Assembly: GCF_903642095.1 (NCBI RefSeq) | Contig: NZ_CAHJWD020000006.1 | Span: 1 to 16,706, forward strand | Source of the DNA: Bathymodiolus brooksi thiotrophic gill symbiont | GTDB lineage: Bacteria > Pseudomonadota > Gammaproteobacteria > PS1 > Pseudothioglobaceae | Direction: 5' to 3' | Length of the DNA: 16,706 bases | In this document: piece by piece, positions 1-8,886 of the stretch | How the letters are laid out: each line of letters begins with the position of its first letter | Position numbering within the stretch: position 1 is the stretch's first letter | The notes under the pieces: model-generated | The model's database searches: none | The model's input: only the letters and a program-made list of their open reading frames with translations | What the model was told of the DNA's origin: nothing | Made by a program: the position numbers and the translations under genes

Positions 1-1
1 T

Positions 2-298
2 ATGCACACCAATAGATGCATAACAACAAATTCTGAAAAAATTGATATAATTGATACATCTGAAAATGTAGCGTATGAATTAAAGGTTTCAGGCAACAAC
101 ACACACCATGAGTTTTATAAAGATCTGGTAAAAGTGCTAACCTACAATGAATACAATTCCAACAAAAATAGACTTACAAAATTAGTTTTTATTTCAGAGT
201 CAAAGGGTATTGAATCCCTAAGAAATCACTTAGATGAAAAAAATTTAATAATACTAAAAAATACACATAAGTTAAATATTGAACTCATCGGCATATAA
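2..298 (+). CDS. Possible C-terminal part of a PD-(D/E)XK-type nuclease (restriction-endonuclease-like)
   Basis: The frame gives 98 residues from an ATG at the second base of the window, so the true start may lie upstream of the edge. Seen: a short acidic beta-like stretch with D15 and D18, then a hydrophobic strand ending in E26-L27-K28 followed by V-S-G-N-N. This is the D...(D/E)xK spacing of the PD-(D/E)XK nuclease fold. A helix-like HHEFYKDLVKVL segment and a strand LVFISES follow, as expected for the second half of that core. Inference: the C-terminal end of a type II restriction-like enzyme or a related nuclease. It is the only plus-strand gene here, runs towards the sox genes, and is more AT-rich than they are, which suits an accessory gene. 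The family assignment is by motif only; chance resemblance is possible. Confidence 0.45.
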   Translation: MHTNRCITTNSEKIDIIDTSENVAYELKVSGNNTHHEFYKDLVKVLTYNEYNSNKNRLTKLVFISESKGIESLRNHLDEKNLIILKNTHKLNIELIGI

Positions 299-589
299 AA
301 AATTACCATAGTTAAGCAATAATACGCCCTGACCCTGTATAAAGATGTTATCAACATAGAAGGGTTACAAAAAAAATGGAGAAGCCTTATTAACATTTGT
401 AAATCTTGTAACTACATTGGTAGTTTTAAGATTATTTTAGAAAACCAACAACCAAAATAACTTAATTATTAATATTGTGTTTTGAATTATGGCGTTATCT
501 GATAGTAATTAATAGACCTTTATATCAATATAAATAATTATACAAAGATCTCTGATAATTGACTCAATTCAACTGAAAAAATACAGACG
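299..589. other. AT-rich intergenic stretch, possibly decayed coding sequence
   Basis: No convincing gene lies here. After the stop of the upstream frame the same reading frame stays open for 7 codons, meets TAA at 320-322, and is then open again from 323 to 460 (about 45 codons, without an ATG) before another TAA. The translation includes a W-R-S-L-I-N-I-C-K-S-C-N-Y run that I do not recognise. It could be the degraded tail of the upstream gene or a chance opening in AT-rich DNA. From 461 to 589 I see only AT-rich sequence with stops in all frames, and no clear promoter or repeat. Confidence 0.3.
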
Positions 590-619
590 AAAAAATACCC
601 CAATAAAGGGGTATTTTTT
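590..619 (-). terminator. Rho-independent terminator of the sox cluster
   Basis: A perfect 12-bp inverted repeat pairs 590-601 with 608-619 around a 6-nt loop (602-607). It has four G-C pairs nearest the loop and six A/T pairs at the base. On the minus strand it ends in a T run, 18 nt after the soxK stop codon. Because it also carries T residues on the plus strand, it could stop transcription arriving from the plus-strand gene at the left edge, which converges with sox. Confidence 0.85.
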
Positions 620-637
620 CTAAATAACTAGATAAAT

Positions 638-967
638 CTAGAAATTAGGACCTGCTTTAGCTTGGTCTTTAGCTTGTTGTTGACCAAGCCTACCATGTTT
701 AGCAGCCATTTCAAGTAACTTAACAGCGGCTTTTTCATCACCAGCTTTAAACTTTTTCTTGGCAGACTTCATAAGTTTACGGATAGTGTTCCATTCCATA
801 CCTACTTTTTTAGCCTTCTTCTGCTCAGCTTTAGCAATTTTCAGTGCAGTTGCATAAGAAGAAACTGGTGCCTTGGCTTTAACTGCAGTAGCAGACTTAT
901 ATCCAGCACTACCTCCACAAGCCGATAAACCAAAAGCTAACGATAATATTAATAATATCTTTTTCAT
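638..967 (-). CDS. soxK: SoxK-like SoxAX-binding lipoprotein
   Basis: A 109-residue protein starting with a lipoprotein signal: a K-K start, a hydrophobic core and the lipobox L14-S-A-C17, so it is expected to be lipid-anchored facing the periplasm. The mature part is Lys/Ala-rich and helical, with a conserved-looking core: V-G-M-E-W59, K-L-M-K-S-A, then A-G-D (75-77) and a terminal L-G-Q-Q-Q (94-98). This pattern matches the small SoxAX-binding protein (SoxK/SAXB) known from green sulfur bacteria, which stabilises SoxAX and stimulates thiosulfate oxidation. It is the last gene of the sox cluster, 11 nt after soxA, the place soxK holds in other soxXYZAK sets. Identification is from motif memory and context. 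Confidence 0.8.
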   Translation of the reverse strand: MKKILLILSLAFGLSACGGSAGYKSATAVKAKAPVSSYATALKIAKAEQKKAKKVGMEWNTIRKLMKSAKKKFKAGDEKAAVKLLEMAAKHGRLGQQQAKDQAKAGPNF

Positions 968-978
968 GTTATTCTCCT

Positions 979-1842
979 TTATTCTCTGTACTCGGTACCA
1001 GAAATCTCCATGCCATTACTCATAATAGTATGGAAATATTCTAGATTGTTATATACATCTTTTTGTCGCTTAAATGGTTGCGCACGAACTTGCTTGTTGC
1101 AACCGCCATAACGACGCTGAATGGTGCCAAAACCATCACCTTTCTTTTTCGCCCATTTGCCACGCCATACAGGAAAGTGTGTAACCTGCCCCAATGCTGG
1201 CGACAATGTGTTGCCACGAATACGCTGACCGGGGTTAGTTACATGACAATCCGCACAAGATAAGTTAAGTTGTCCTCGCTTAGCATAGAAAAACTTTTTA
1301 CCTTCGTTATAAGCAGCCAATGCCTTTTTATCACCTTCAGGGACGATTACATTAATGGTTTGCCCTTCAGCAATAGTCGTTAAGTAAGCCGAAATCCAAG
1401 CTAACTTACCCTTGCCAGAACCAATTTTTTTCTCACCATTTTTTACACGGCAATCCAAAAGTGCTTGCTCTAAACCAATAACCTTACCCTTAGCTGCATT
1501 CCATAGTGGATACTGAGTGCGAATGGTTTTATCATCACCAGAAAAACAACTGGAATAAGTTTTTCCATTCTTAAACGCTGTTTTCCATAATTCCCCACCT
1601 TTATCTACATGATCCTCAAATGGAGGCATCTCCATCACTGCTTCAAACTGTGACATTTTGTCTTCATTCATCGCATAAGGACCTTTGGAAAAGTCATTTA
1701 ACGATAACTTAGGAAACCTTTTTTTAAAGTGACTTTGGAAGGCATCAATGTCAGCCTGAACGACTGATGATTGTTGTATTGAAAATACAGCAGTCGAACT
1801 TAATAAAGTCGCCACTGCTACTGTTGTTATAATTTTCTTCAT
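979..1842 (-). CDS. soxA: L-cysteine S-thiosulfotransferase subunit SoxA (mono-haem cytochrome c type)
   Basis: SoxA with SoxX forms the periplasmic c-type cytochrome that oxidatively couples thiosulfate to the carrier cysteine of SoxY. Seen: 287 residues; a Sec signal of about 30 residues ending V-V-Q-A; one haem-binding motif C196-A-D-C199-H200; and R-Y-G-G-C248, the cysteine that in the family is the persulfide haem ligand at the active site, followed by the R-A-Q-P-F signature and the C-terminal EYF..IMSNG..ISG segment. In the N-terminal domain, where di-haem SoxA proteins have a second CxxCH, only single cysteines C99 and C131 remain. In known mono-haem SoxA the equivalent pair forms a disulfide. 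It lies 27 nt after soxZ, with a GGAG ribosome site. Confidence 0.95.
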   Translation of the reverse strand: MKKIITTVAVATLLSSTAVFSIQQSSVVQADIDAFQSHFKKRFPKLSLNDFSKGPYAMNEDKMSQFEAVMEMPPFEDHVDKGGELWKTAFKNGKTYSSCFSGDDKTIRTQYPLWNAAKGKVIGLEQALLDCRVKNGEKKIGSGKGKLAWISAYLTTIAEGQTINVIVPEGDKKALAAYNEGKKFFYAKRGQLNLSCADCHVTNPGQRIRGNTLSPALGQVTHFPVWRGKWAKKKGDGFGTIQRRYGGCNKQVRAQPFKRQKDVYNNLEYFHTIMSNGMEISGTEYRE

Positions 1843-1869
1843 TATTCTCTCCTCAAATAAAAAATAAAT

Positions 1870-2172
1870 TTACTTAGACTTTTTAGTCATAGAGCCTGTT
1901 TTTCCTAAGTTATCCTTATATTTAAGTTCAATAGTATCACCTTTAGCACCAGCAACTTTAAACTTAAAATATGGATCTTTAGATACCGAACTACCAATAT
2001 CTGCATCTACAAACTTATTGCCATTATGCGATATAACTATATGATCAATGTGGTTTGCAGGGACTAATTTACCTTTTTTCTTACGAAGTCCAGTTTCCAT
2101 TGGGTGTTTAATGAGTGCCTTAATAGTAATAACACCTTTTCTAGCTTTTGGCTTTAATTTAATTTTTGCCAT
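1870..2172 (-). CDS. soxZ: Thiosulfate carrier subunit SoxZ
   Basis: A 100-residue protein without signal peptide or cysteine, as usual for SoxZ. It forms the SoxYZ heterodimer and is exported with SoxY by the Tat route, folded and piggyback. Recognisable family features are the basic start K-I-K-L-K-P-K, the I-T-I-K-A-L-I-K-H-P-M-E-T-G-L-R-K block (residues 15-31), the P-A-N-H-I-D region and D-P-Y-F-K-F-K (66-72). In the complex SoxZ packs against SoxY and helps present the swinging arm to SoxXA and SoxB. It sits 28 nt after soxY. Confidence 0.96.
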   Translation of the reverse strand: MAKIKLKPKARKGVITIKALIKHPMETGLRKKKGKLVPANHIDHIVISHNGNKFVDADIGSSVSKDPYFKFKVAGAKGDTIELKYKDNLGKTGSMTKKSK

Positions 2173-2200
2173 AATAATTTCTCCTTTTTTATATATTTAA

Positions 2201-2644
2201 TTAACCGCCGCAGCCGCCAATGGTTACTTTGATGTTCTTCGTTACTTTGGTCATTGAATCGTTTGCGGTAACTATTGCAACCACATCCGAAGTTTTACCC
2301 ATTTTAATACGAGTAGAAACAAAACCAACAGCACCAGTCAAATTAAATGAAGCTGCTAATGGTGTATTGTTCTCTTTCACTAAAAAAGCAATATTAGAAA
2401 CGCCGTTCATCTTAGAAGCGTCAACTTCTACTGGTACAACTGCACCATTTTCAGCAATTTTAGGGGCTTTGAACTTAAACGAACCTGCACCTGCACCTGC
2501 TGCACCTGACACTACTGTACTCGACAAACCCTTAAATTTTTCTGAAGCAGCAAAAACTACTGACGGTGTTAATAAGCCTGCACCTACTGCCGTTGCAACT
2601 GCTGAACCTGCCATTGCACTTTTTAAAAATAATCTTCTTTTCAT
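2201..2644 (-). CDS. soxY: Thiosulfate carrier subunit SoxY
   Basis: SoxY carries the Sox intermediates covalently on a cysteine near its C-terminus. Seen: 147 residues; a Tat signal K-R3-R4-L-F-L-K followed by a hydrophobic, Ala/Gly-rich stretch ending F-A-A at about residue 33; an F-K-L/F-K-A-P-K-I-A-E-N-G-A-V-V-P-V block typical of the family (56-72); and the terminal G-G-C145-G-G swinging arm, intact, holding the only cysteine of the protein. An Ala/Gly-rich segment at residues 47-54 probably forms a flexible link. It overlaps no neighbour: 16 nt from soxX and 28 nt from soxZ, each gap holding a strong Shine-Dalgarno site. Confidence 0.97.
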   Translation of the reverse strand: MKRRLFLKSAMAGSAVATAVGAGLLTPSVVFAASEKFKGLSSTVVSGAAGAGAGSFKFKAPKIAENGAVVPVEVDASKMNGVSNIAFLVKENNTPLAASFNLTGAVGFVSTRIKMGKTSDVVAIVTANDSMTKVTKNIKVTIGGCGG

Positions 2645-2660
2645 TTTCTTTTCTCCTTAA

Positions 2661-3005
2661 TTATAATGAATGAATAAAATCTGTAACTTTATCAATTTGA
2701 TTTTCAGTTAACACCTTATGTTTGCCAAACGGAGGCATTAAAGATTTTGAGTTTTTAACTGTTGCATCCCAAATTTGCGCTCTTAACACAGCCTTATCTG
2801 GAAATCTAGCTTTCATCGCTATTAATGGTGGTCCAATATTACCTGGTTGTCCACCATCTGAAACCGAATGGCATGCTAAACAATTACCCAATTTACGATC
2901 AAAAGCAAGTTCCTTACCTGTCATCTCTTTGGCACTTGCTTCTAGTGGCATTATAAATAATGACGCTAAAGTTACAACTGCCACAATAGAAATGTTTTTC
3001 TTCAT
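2661..3005 (-). CDS. soxX: Cytochrome c subunit SoxX
   Basis: The small mono-haem partner of SoxA that accepts the electrons released when thiosulfate is joined to SoxY. Seen: 114 residues; a Sec signal of about 25 residues ending E-A-S-A; haem motif C42-L-A-C45-H46; a G-N-I-G-P-P-L segment (55-61); and S-L-M90-P-P-F-G, where the methionine is the expected distal haem ligand. The tail K-H-K-V-L-T-E-N-Q-I is typical of the class. It is the first gene of the sox cluster, with an AAAGAGGAGAAG ribosome site 4 nt upstream of the ATG. Confidence 0.95.
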   Translation of the reverse strand: MKKNISIVAVVTLASLFIMPLEASAKEMTGKELAFDRKLGNCLACHSVSDGGQPGNIGPPLIAMKARFPDKAVLRAQIWDATVKNSKSLMPPFGKHKVLTENQIDKVTDFIHSL

Positions 3006-3070
3006 ATTCTTCTCCTCTTTAATATAAAAATAAAACTTTTAGCTGGTCTAAACAAATCAACTAAGTAGCA

Positions 3071-3098
3071 ATAATACATAGAAAAAAAACAATTGCAA
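3071..3098 (-). promoter_or_regulatory. Candidate sigma70 promoter of the sox cluster
   Basis: Read on the minus strand, TTGCAA (3093-3098) and TATTAT (3071-3076) are separated by 16 nt, about 65 nt upstream of the soxX start codon. An 8-T run fills part of the spacer. The match to the -35/-10 consensus is moderate and AT-rich DNA gives many false promoters. I see no G+C-rich terminator between trpE and soxX, so read-through from trpE cannot be excluded. Confidence 0.4.
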
Positions 3099-3129
3099 CA
3101 CTATCATTAAAGCATAATATTATCATATT

Positions 3130-4590
3130 CTAAACTTTCTCCACTGCTTTTATTATCGCATTTGCCTTATGCAAGGTTTCGTTCCATTCAGATTGAGGAT
3201 CTGAATCGTAAACAATGCCTGCACCTGCTTGCACATAAAGAGTTTCATTTTTAATCACTGCGGTGCGGATAGCAATTGCCATATCCATACAACCATGCCA
3301 AGAAAGATGACCAATTGCACCTGAATAGATATTACGCTTCACTGGTTCAACTTCATTAATAATTTCCATTGCTCGAACTTTTGGTGCACCACTCAGTGTG
3401 CCTGCTGGAAAAGTTGCCTTTAATACATCAATTGCACTCATATTTTCTTGCAGTTCGCATTCCACATTAGAGGCAATGTGCATCACATGCGAATAACGCT
3501 CAATATACATTTTATTGGTGACTTTAACACTGCCTATTTTGGCAATGCGCCCTAAATCATTACGCCCGAGGTCAATTAACATTAAATGCTCAGCAATTTC
3601 TTTTTCGTCTGCCAATAAATCTTTTTCTAAAGCCAAATCTTGTGCCTCATCTTTACCACGAGGGCGTGTACCTGCAAGCGGTCGCACGGTAGCACATCTA
3701 TTGCTATCAACACGAGTTAGAATTTCGGGAGATGAGCCAACAATACAAACATCATCTAAATTAAGATAATACATATAAGGGGATGGATTAAGACAACGCA
3801 ACTGACGATAAAATTCAATTGGTGGAGCACTAAATTTGGCACTTAAGCGTTGTGATGGAACAACTTGCATCACATCACCAGCAACAATATATTCTTGTAT
3901 TTTTTCAACAGCAGCCTTGTATTTATCTTCACCAAAACTAGAAACAAAATCTTGTCCGCTAAGGTGATCTGATTGATACGCTGGCTGACTAAATGGCGTT
4001 TGGATTTTGGTTATTATTTCATCTAATCGAATCTGTGCATCTTCGTATTTTTGCGTGTTTGGGTCAATATGAGTAATAACAAAAGCTTGATTTAACACAT
4101 TATCAAACACCACTAAATCATTGGATAACATCAGCAGAATATCAGGCACTTTCATCTCATCTGGCTTGTTGATTTTGGCTAATTTTGGCTCAATATAGCG
4201 AATAATTTCATAACCAAAGTAACCAACCAATCCACCGTTAAAATCTGGTAGTGCCTCTAATTGGGGGACTTTGTATTGTGCTAAATATTGCTCAATCCAC
4301 ACCAAAGGATCCTTGACTTGACTTGATTCAAATAACTCACCATTACATTCAATTCGAACATCGTAATCAGAGACTTTAACAATGGTCTGTGCGTGCAAAC
4401 CAATCATCGAGTAGCGACCCCATTTTTTACCACCTTCAACTGACTCAAAAAGATAAGAATAAGGTGTATTGGCTAATTTTAAATATAAATTTAATGCAGT
4501 GTCTATATCTGCATCGATATCAAGGGTTCGATAAACAGGAATATGGTTATATCCATCCACTATATGTTTGTTAAAAGAGTCTTTATTCAT
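3130..4590 (-). CDS. trpE: Anthranilate synthase component I
   Basis: Catalyses the chorismate to anthranilate step that opens tryptophan synthesis, using ammonia passed on by TrpG. The protein is 486 residues, close to the usual 490-520. Seen: a G-Y-N-H-I-P-V-Y start typical of bacterial TrpE; L-F-E-S (47-50), the place of the L-L-E-S tryptophan feedback motif; N-P-S-P-Y-M-Y-Y (268-275) of the regulatory pocket; R-P-L-A-G-T-R-P-R-G (303-312); D-L-G-R-N-D-L-G-R (340-348); P-A-G-T-L-S-G-A-P-K (395-404); and Q-A-G-A-G-I-V plus S-E-W-N-E-T near the end. Tryptophan feedback inhibition is therefore likely. No trpG, trpD or trpC is nearby. The start has no Shine-Dalgarno site, see the promoter entry. 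Confidence 0.97.
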   Translation of the reverse strand: MNKDSFNKHIVDGYNHIPVYRTLDIDADIDTALNLYLKLANTPYSYLFESVEGGKKWGRYSMIGLHAQTIVKVSDYDVRIECNGELFESSQVKDPLVWIEQYLAQYKVPQLEALPDFNGGLVGYFGYEIIRYIEPKLAKINKPDEMKVPDILLMLSNDLVVFDNVLNQAFVITHIDPNTQKYEDAQIRLDEIITKIQTPFSQPAYQSDHLSGQDFVSSFGEDKYKAAVEKIQEYIVAGDVMQVVPSQRLSAKFSAPPIEFYRQLRCLNPSPYMYYLNLDDVCIVGSSPEILTRVDSNRCATVRPLAGTRPRGKDEAQDLALEKDLLADEKEIAEHLMLIDLGRNDLGRIAKIGSVKVTNKMYIERYSHVMHIASNVECELQENMSAIDVLKATFPAGTLSGAPKVRAMEIINEVEPVKRNIYSGAIGHLSWHGCMDMAIAIRTAVIKNETLYVQAGAGIVYDSDPQSEWNETLHKANAIIKAVEKV

Positions 4591-4598
4591 GATTGTAT

Positions 4599-4607
4599 TT
4601 TATACCA
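4599..4607 (-). promoter_or_regulatory. Extended -10 promoter immediately upstream of trpE
   Basis: On the minus strand TGGTATAAA forms an extended -10 (TGn followed by TATAAA) with only 8 nt between it and the trpE ATG. A start site about 7 nt downstream would fall at or next to the ATG, giving a leaderless or nearly leaderless message. No Shine-Dalgarno sequence and no good -35 are visible. The element lies downstream of the rpoC terminator, so trpE would be an independent unit. Confidence 0.45.
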
Positions 4608-4627
4608 CGATCTTATAATTTAGGCAT

Positions 4628-4661
4628 AAAAAAACCGCACTAATAATTAATGCGGTTTTTT
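4628..4661 (-). terminator. Rho-independent terminator after rpoC
   Basis: An 11-bp perfect stem pairs 4629-4639 with 4651-4661 around an 11-nt AT loop. Its ACCGCA/TGCGGT part is G+C-rich against the AT-rich surroundings. On the minus strand it ends in seven T residues (4628-4634). It lies 21 nt after the rpoC stop and closes the long ribosomal-protein/RNA polymerase block. Confidence 0.9.
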
Positions 4662-4682
4662 CTTTTAAGCATTTAAATACAA

Positions 4683-7600
4683 CTATTCTTTAACAGGCTC
4701 TTCTGTTTCTACTTCACTTAACTCAGCTGAAAGTGCCGCCTCTGCTTCTGACGCTTGCATCATACTTTTTGCCCGCTTGGAGCGACGCTCTTGATGATGA
4801 ACAAAACCTGTGCCTGCTGGAATTAAACGACCAACAATAACATTTTCTTTCAGTCCCAGTAAATCATCAACACGACCTGTAGTGGAGGCTTCGGTTAATA
4901 CTCGTGTAGTTTCTTGGAACGATGCCGCAGAAATAAACGATTCCGTTGCCAATGATGCTTTGGTAATACCCATTAATAATCTTTGATAAATTACTGGGTC
5001 TTTACCCTGTGAAACCAATTGCTTATTAGTGTCAATCACACGAGCGTACTCGGCAGTTTCACCATTCACAAATTTAGAATCGCCAATATCAAGCACCTCT
5101 ACTTTGCGCAACATTTGCTTAACAATGACTTCAATGTGTTTATCAGAAATATTTACACCTTGTAAACGGTAAACATTTTGCACTTCTTTAACTACATAGC
5201 TTGCCAATGCTTCTACCCCCAATAAACGCAAAATATCGTGTGGATTTGATGGCCCATCAGAAATCACATCACCTTTTTCAACAGTTTCGCCGTCAAAAAC
5301 ATTAATTTGACGCCATTTGTGAATCATCATTTCTATTGCTTCACCTTCTGCAGAAGTAATAATCAAACGCTCTTTAGATTTTGTTGGACTACCAAAACTC
5401 ACGACACCTGTTGCTTCTGCAAGAATAGAATGGTCTTTTGCTTTACGCGCTTCAAATAAATCAGCAACGCGTGGCAAACCACCTGTAATATCACTGGTTT
5501 TAGACTGGTCTTTAGAAATTTTCGCTAAAACTTCGCCTGCAGTAATCACTTGACCATCTTCTAAATTAATCTTAACTTCTGATGGTAAGTAGTGCGTTGA
5601 CAACATAGTTTCAGAATCTTTTTCATCAACCATTTTAATCATTGGTTTCAAGCCTTTTGCTGCTGATACCCTTTCACCTTCTTTAATCATTTCGAAGAAA
5701 GTTAATCCTGTCAATGGATCGGTGTTCTTGTTAACCGTTACACCTTCAACAAAATCAACAAAAACAACACGACCTGCTTGCTCAGAAATAATTGGATGTG
5801 TATGCGGGTCCCAATCAGCAATCTTATCTTTTGCTTTAACTTTGCCTCCATCTTGAACATGAGCAATCGCACCATAAGGAATCTTGTAACGCTCAACTTC
5901 TTGACCTTTTACATTACGAACAGTCACTTCAGAAGAACGAGAAATAACCACTAAATCCCCATTTGCATTAGTAATTGACTTGAGATTTTCAAAATAAACC
6001 ATTCCGTCATTATTAATATTAATACTACTTACCGCAGTTGATGCAGAAGCAGCGCCACCAATGTGAAAAGTACGCATTGTCAATTGTGTACCCGGCTCAC
6101 CAATTGATTGTGCTGCAATAACACCCACTGCCTCACCAACACCAATTTTATGACCACGCGCCATATCGTTACCATAACAAGAAGCACACACACCATAACG
6201 CGCATCGCAAGTAATAGTAGAACGCGCTGTAATGGATTCTACGCCTACCTCATTAATCTTGCTTGAATCTGCTAATGTGACTAAATGGCCTTTGGGTAAT
6301 AATACTTCTTTTGAATCTGGCACCATTACATCTTCAGCCATTACACGACCTAAAACTGCAGCACCCAATGTTTGGACAATGTTACCGCCTTCAATAGTTG
6401 CCTTCATTATCAAACCATTTTCTGTACCACAATCTTCTATATTAACAACCAAATCTTGTGCAACATCAACCAAACGACGCGTCAAATAACCTGAGTTTGC
6501 TGTTTTTAATGCCGTATCTGCTAGACCTTTACGAGCACCGTGTGTTGAAATAAAGTATTGCATATTATTCAAACCTTCACGAAAGTTTGAGGTAATCGGT
6601 GTTTCAATAATTGAACCATCTGGTTTTGCCATTAAACCACGCATACCTGCTAATTGACGCATCTGTGCAGGTGAACCACGAGCACCAGAATCAGCCATCA
6701 TATAAACAGAGTTAAATGAAGGCAGTTTTTCAATTTCACCTTTGGCATTAACAAAGTCATCAAAACCAATTTCGTCCATCATTGCTTTTGCAACAGTTTC
6801 AGAAGTTCTTGACCAAATATCAATCACCTTATTATAGCGCTCACCGTCTGTTACCACACCTTGTGAATATTGCTTTTGCACTTCTTTGACTTGTGCTTGT
6901 GCTTCGTCAACCATGGAGGCTTTAGTATCTGGAATGGTCATATCGTTTGAACAAAATGAAATGCCCGACTTGGTTGAATATTGGAAACCCATATACATCA
7001 TTTGGTCGGCAAAAATAACCGTGTCTTTTAATTCTTGTGTTTGATAGCAAACATGAATTAAGTTGGAGACTACTTTCTTACTAATTGCTTTATTAATTAA
7101 ATCAAATGACAATCCTTTTGGCAAAATTCTTGAGAAAATTGCACGACCTACTGTGGTGTTAACAATGCGTGTATCACTAGGTTGATATTTGTTTTCAACT
7201 TTTATATAATCTTGAATACGCAACTTAACTTTTGCATGCAAAGTAGCCGCACCTGATTCATACGCATTAAGTGCTTCAGTCGCATTGGCAAAAATCATAT
7301 CTTCACCTTTTTGATTAATCATATCACGCGTCATATAGTAAAGACCCAAAATAACATCCTGTGAAGGCACAATAATCGGCTCACCACTTGCAAGGTGCAA
7401 TACATTATTAGATGCTAACATCAAAGTTCTTGCTTCAAGTTGTGCTTCCTCAGATAAAGGCACATGCACTGCCATTTGGTCGCCATCAAAGTCAGCGTTA
7501 AATGCACCACAAACAAGTGGGTGTAATTGAATCGCCTTACCTTCAATCAATAACGGCTCAAACGCTTGAATACCCAAACGGTGCAAAGTTGGTGCACGGT

Positions 7601-8873
7601 TCAACATCACAGGATGTTGGTGCACTACTTTTTCTAAAATATCCCAAACTTCAGGCACCTCTGATTCAACCATTTTTTTCGCTGCTTTAATCGTTGAGGC
7701 TAAACTTTGTGAAATTAAACGGTTATAAACGAATGGTTTAAATAATTCCAATGCCATTTTCTTTGGCAATCCACATTGATGTAATTTAAGATATGGACCA
7801 CAAACAATAACTGAGCGACCTGAATAATCAACTCGTTTACCCAATAAGTTTTGGCGGAAACGACCTTGTTTACCCTTAATCATATCAGCAATTGATTTAA
7901 GTGGACGACGGTTATTACCCATTACTGCACGACCACGACGACCATTGTCAATCAATGAATCAACTGCTTCTTGTAACATTCTTTTTTCGTTACGCACAAT
8001 AATTTCAGGTGCATCTAATTCTAATAAACGCGCTAAACGGTTGTTACGATTAATCACACGACGATATAAATCATTCAAATCAGAAGTTGCAAAACGACCA
8101 CCATCTAACGCTACCAATGGACGCAAATCAGGTGGTAGAATTGGCAATACATTAAGCACCATCCATTCAGGTTTATTACCTGATTGGATTAAAGAATCAA
8201 TCAACTTTAAGCGCTTATTGTATTTTTTAAGTTTAGTTTGACTCTTAGTGTTTAAGCTGTCTTCGCGTAAATTTGCCGCTTCTTTTTCAAGTTGCATTTC
8301 TTTTAAAACATCTTGAATTGCTTCCGCACCCATTTTTGCTTCAAATTCATCATCACCAAATTCATCTAAGGCATCATAATACATTTCTTCTGTCAATAAC
8401 TGTTTGTGTATTAATGTTGTTGAACCTGGGTCAGTTACCAAAAAGGCTTCAAAATACAAAACACGCTCAATATCTTTTAGCGTCATATCCATCAACAATC
8501 CAAGACGCGATGGCAATGATTTCAAATACCAAATATGTGCAACAGGTGCCGCTAAGTTAATATGACCCATACGCTCTCTACGCACCTTAGACAAAGTAAC
8601 TTCAACGCCACATTTTTCACACACAACATTGCGGAACTTCATGCGTTTGTATTTACCACACAAACATTCAAAATCTTTCATTGGTCCAAAAATCTTAGAG
8701 CAGAATAAACCTTCACGCTCAGGTTTAAAAGTTCTATAGTTAATGGTTTCAGGTTTTTTTACCTCACCATACGACCAAGAACGAATTTTTTCAGGAGAAG
8801 CTAAACCAACTCTAATCGCATCAAAATCTTGTTCTTTATTCTGACTTTTTAAAATATTTAATAAATCTTTCAT
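4683..8873 (-). CDS. rpoC: DNA-directed RNA polymerase subunit beta'
   Basis: Large catalytic subunit of RNA polymerase, 1396 residues (family about 1400). Seen: the N-terminal zinc site C70-L-C72 ... C85-E-K-C88; the active-site loop N-A-D461-F-D463-G-D465-Q-M that binds the catalytic Mg2+; [16 protein letters not shown] just upstream (switch and lid region); the second zinc site [12 protein letters not shown]; the bridge/trigger region with M-R-T-F-H-I-G-G; and a Glu-rich C-terminal tail. All key residues look intact. It starts 13 nt after the rpoB stop, and its AGGAGAG ribosome site begins at the rpoB stop codon, so the two are translated together. Confidence 0.99.
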   Translation of the reverse strand: MKDLLNILKSQNKEQDFDAIRVGLASPEKIRSWSYGEVKKPETINYRTFKPEREGLFCSKIFGPMKDFECLCGKYKRMKFRNVVCEKCGVEVTLSKVRRERMGHINLAAPVAHIWYLKSLPSRLGLLMDMTLKDIERVLYFEAFLVTDPGSTTLIHKQLLTEEMYYDALDEFGDDEFEAKMGAEAIQDVLKEMQLEKEAANLREDSLNTKSQTKLKKYNKRLKLIDSLIQSGNKPEWMVLNVLPILPPDLRPLVALDGGRFATSDLNDLYRRVINRNNRLARLLELDAPEIIVRNEKRMLQEAVDSLIDNGRRGRAVMGNNRRPLKSIADMIKGKQGRFRQNLLGKRVDYSGRSVIVCGPYLKLHQCGLPKKMALELFKPFVYNRLISQSLASTIKAAKKMVESEVPEVWDILEKVVHQHPVMLNRAPTLHRLGIQAFEPLLIEGKAIQLHPLVCGAFNADFDGDQMAVHVPLSEEAQLEARTLMLASNNVLHLASGEPIIVPSQDVILGLYYMTRDMINQKGEDMIFANATEALNAYESGAATLHAKVKLRIQDYIKVENKYQPSDTRIVNTTVGRAIFSRILPKGLSFDLINKAISKKVVSNLIHVCYQTQELKDTVIFADQMMYMGFQYSTKSGISFCSNDMTIPDTKASMVDEAQAQVKEVQKQYSQGVVTDGERYNKVIDIWSRTSETVAKAMMDEIGFDDFVNAKGEIEKLPSFNSVYMMADSGARGSPAQMRQLAGMRGLMAKPDGSIIETPITSNFREGLNNMQYFISTHGARKGLADTALKTANSGYLTRRLVDVAQDLVVNIEDCGTENGLIMKATIEGGNIVQTLGAAVLGRVMAEDVMVPDSKEVLLPKGHLVTLADSSKINEVGVESITARSTITCDARYGVCASCYGNDMARGHKIGVGEAVGVIAAQSIGEPGTQLTMRTFHIGGAASASTAVSSININNDGMVYFENLKSITNANGDLVVISRSSEVTVRNVKGQEVERYKIPYGAIAHVQDGGKVKAKDKIADWDPHTHPIISEQAGRVVFVDFVEGVTVNKNTDPLTGLTFFEMIKEGERVSAAKGLKPMIKMVDEKDSETMLSTHYLPSEVKINLEDGQVITAGEVLAKISKDQSKTSDITGGLPRVADLFEARKAKDHSILAEATGVVSFGSPTKSKERLIITSAEGEAIEMMIHKWRQINVFDGETVEKGDVISDGPSNPHDILRLLGVEALASYVVKEVQNVYRLQGVNISDKHIEVIVKQMLRKVEVLDIGDSKFVNGETAEYARVIDTNKQLVSQGKDPVIYQRLLMGITKASLATESFISAASFQETTRVLTEASTTGRVDDLLGLKENVIVGRLIPAGTGFVHHQERRSKRAKSMMQASEAEAALSAELSEVETEEPVKE

Positions 8874-8886
8874 ATTACTCTCCTAA

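Noticed and set aside
2220..2660. A 146-codon plus-strand frame opposite soxY
   Set aside because: Shadow of soxY: its low-complexity Ala/Pro/Thr composition mirrors the Ala/Gly-rich soxY, it has no ribosome site and no family resemblance.
2722..3027. A 101-codon plus-strand frame opposite soxX
   Set aside because: Antisense to the haem-containing soxX, with no support beyond length.
4629..4661. The hairpin before trpE as a tryptophan attenuator
   Set aside because: It lies upstream of the likely trpE promoter, no leader peptide with Trp codons is present, and it fits as the rpoC terminator.
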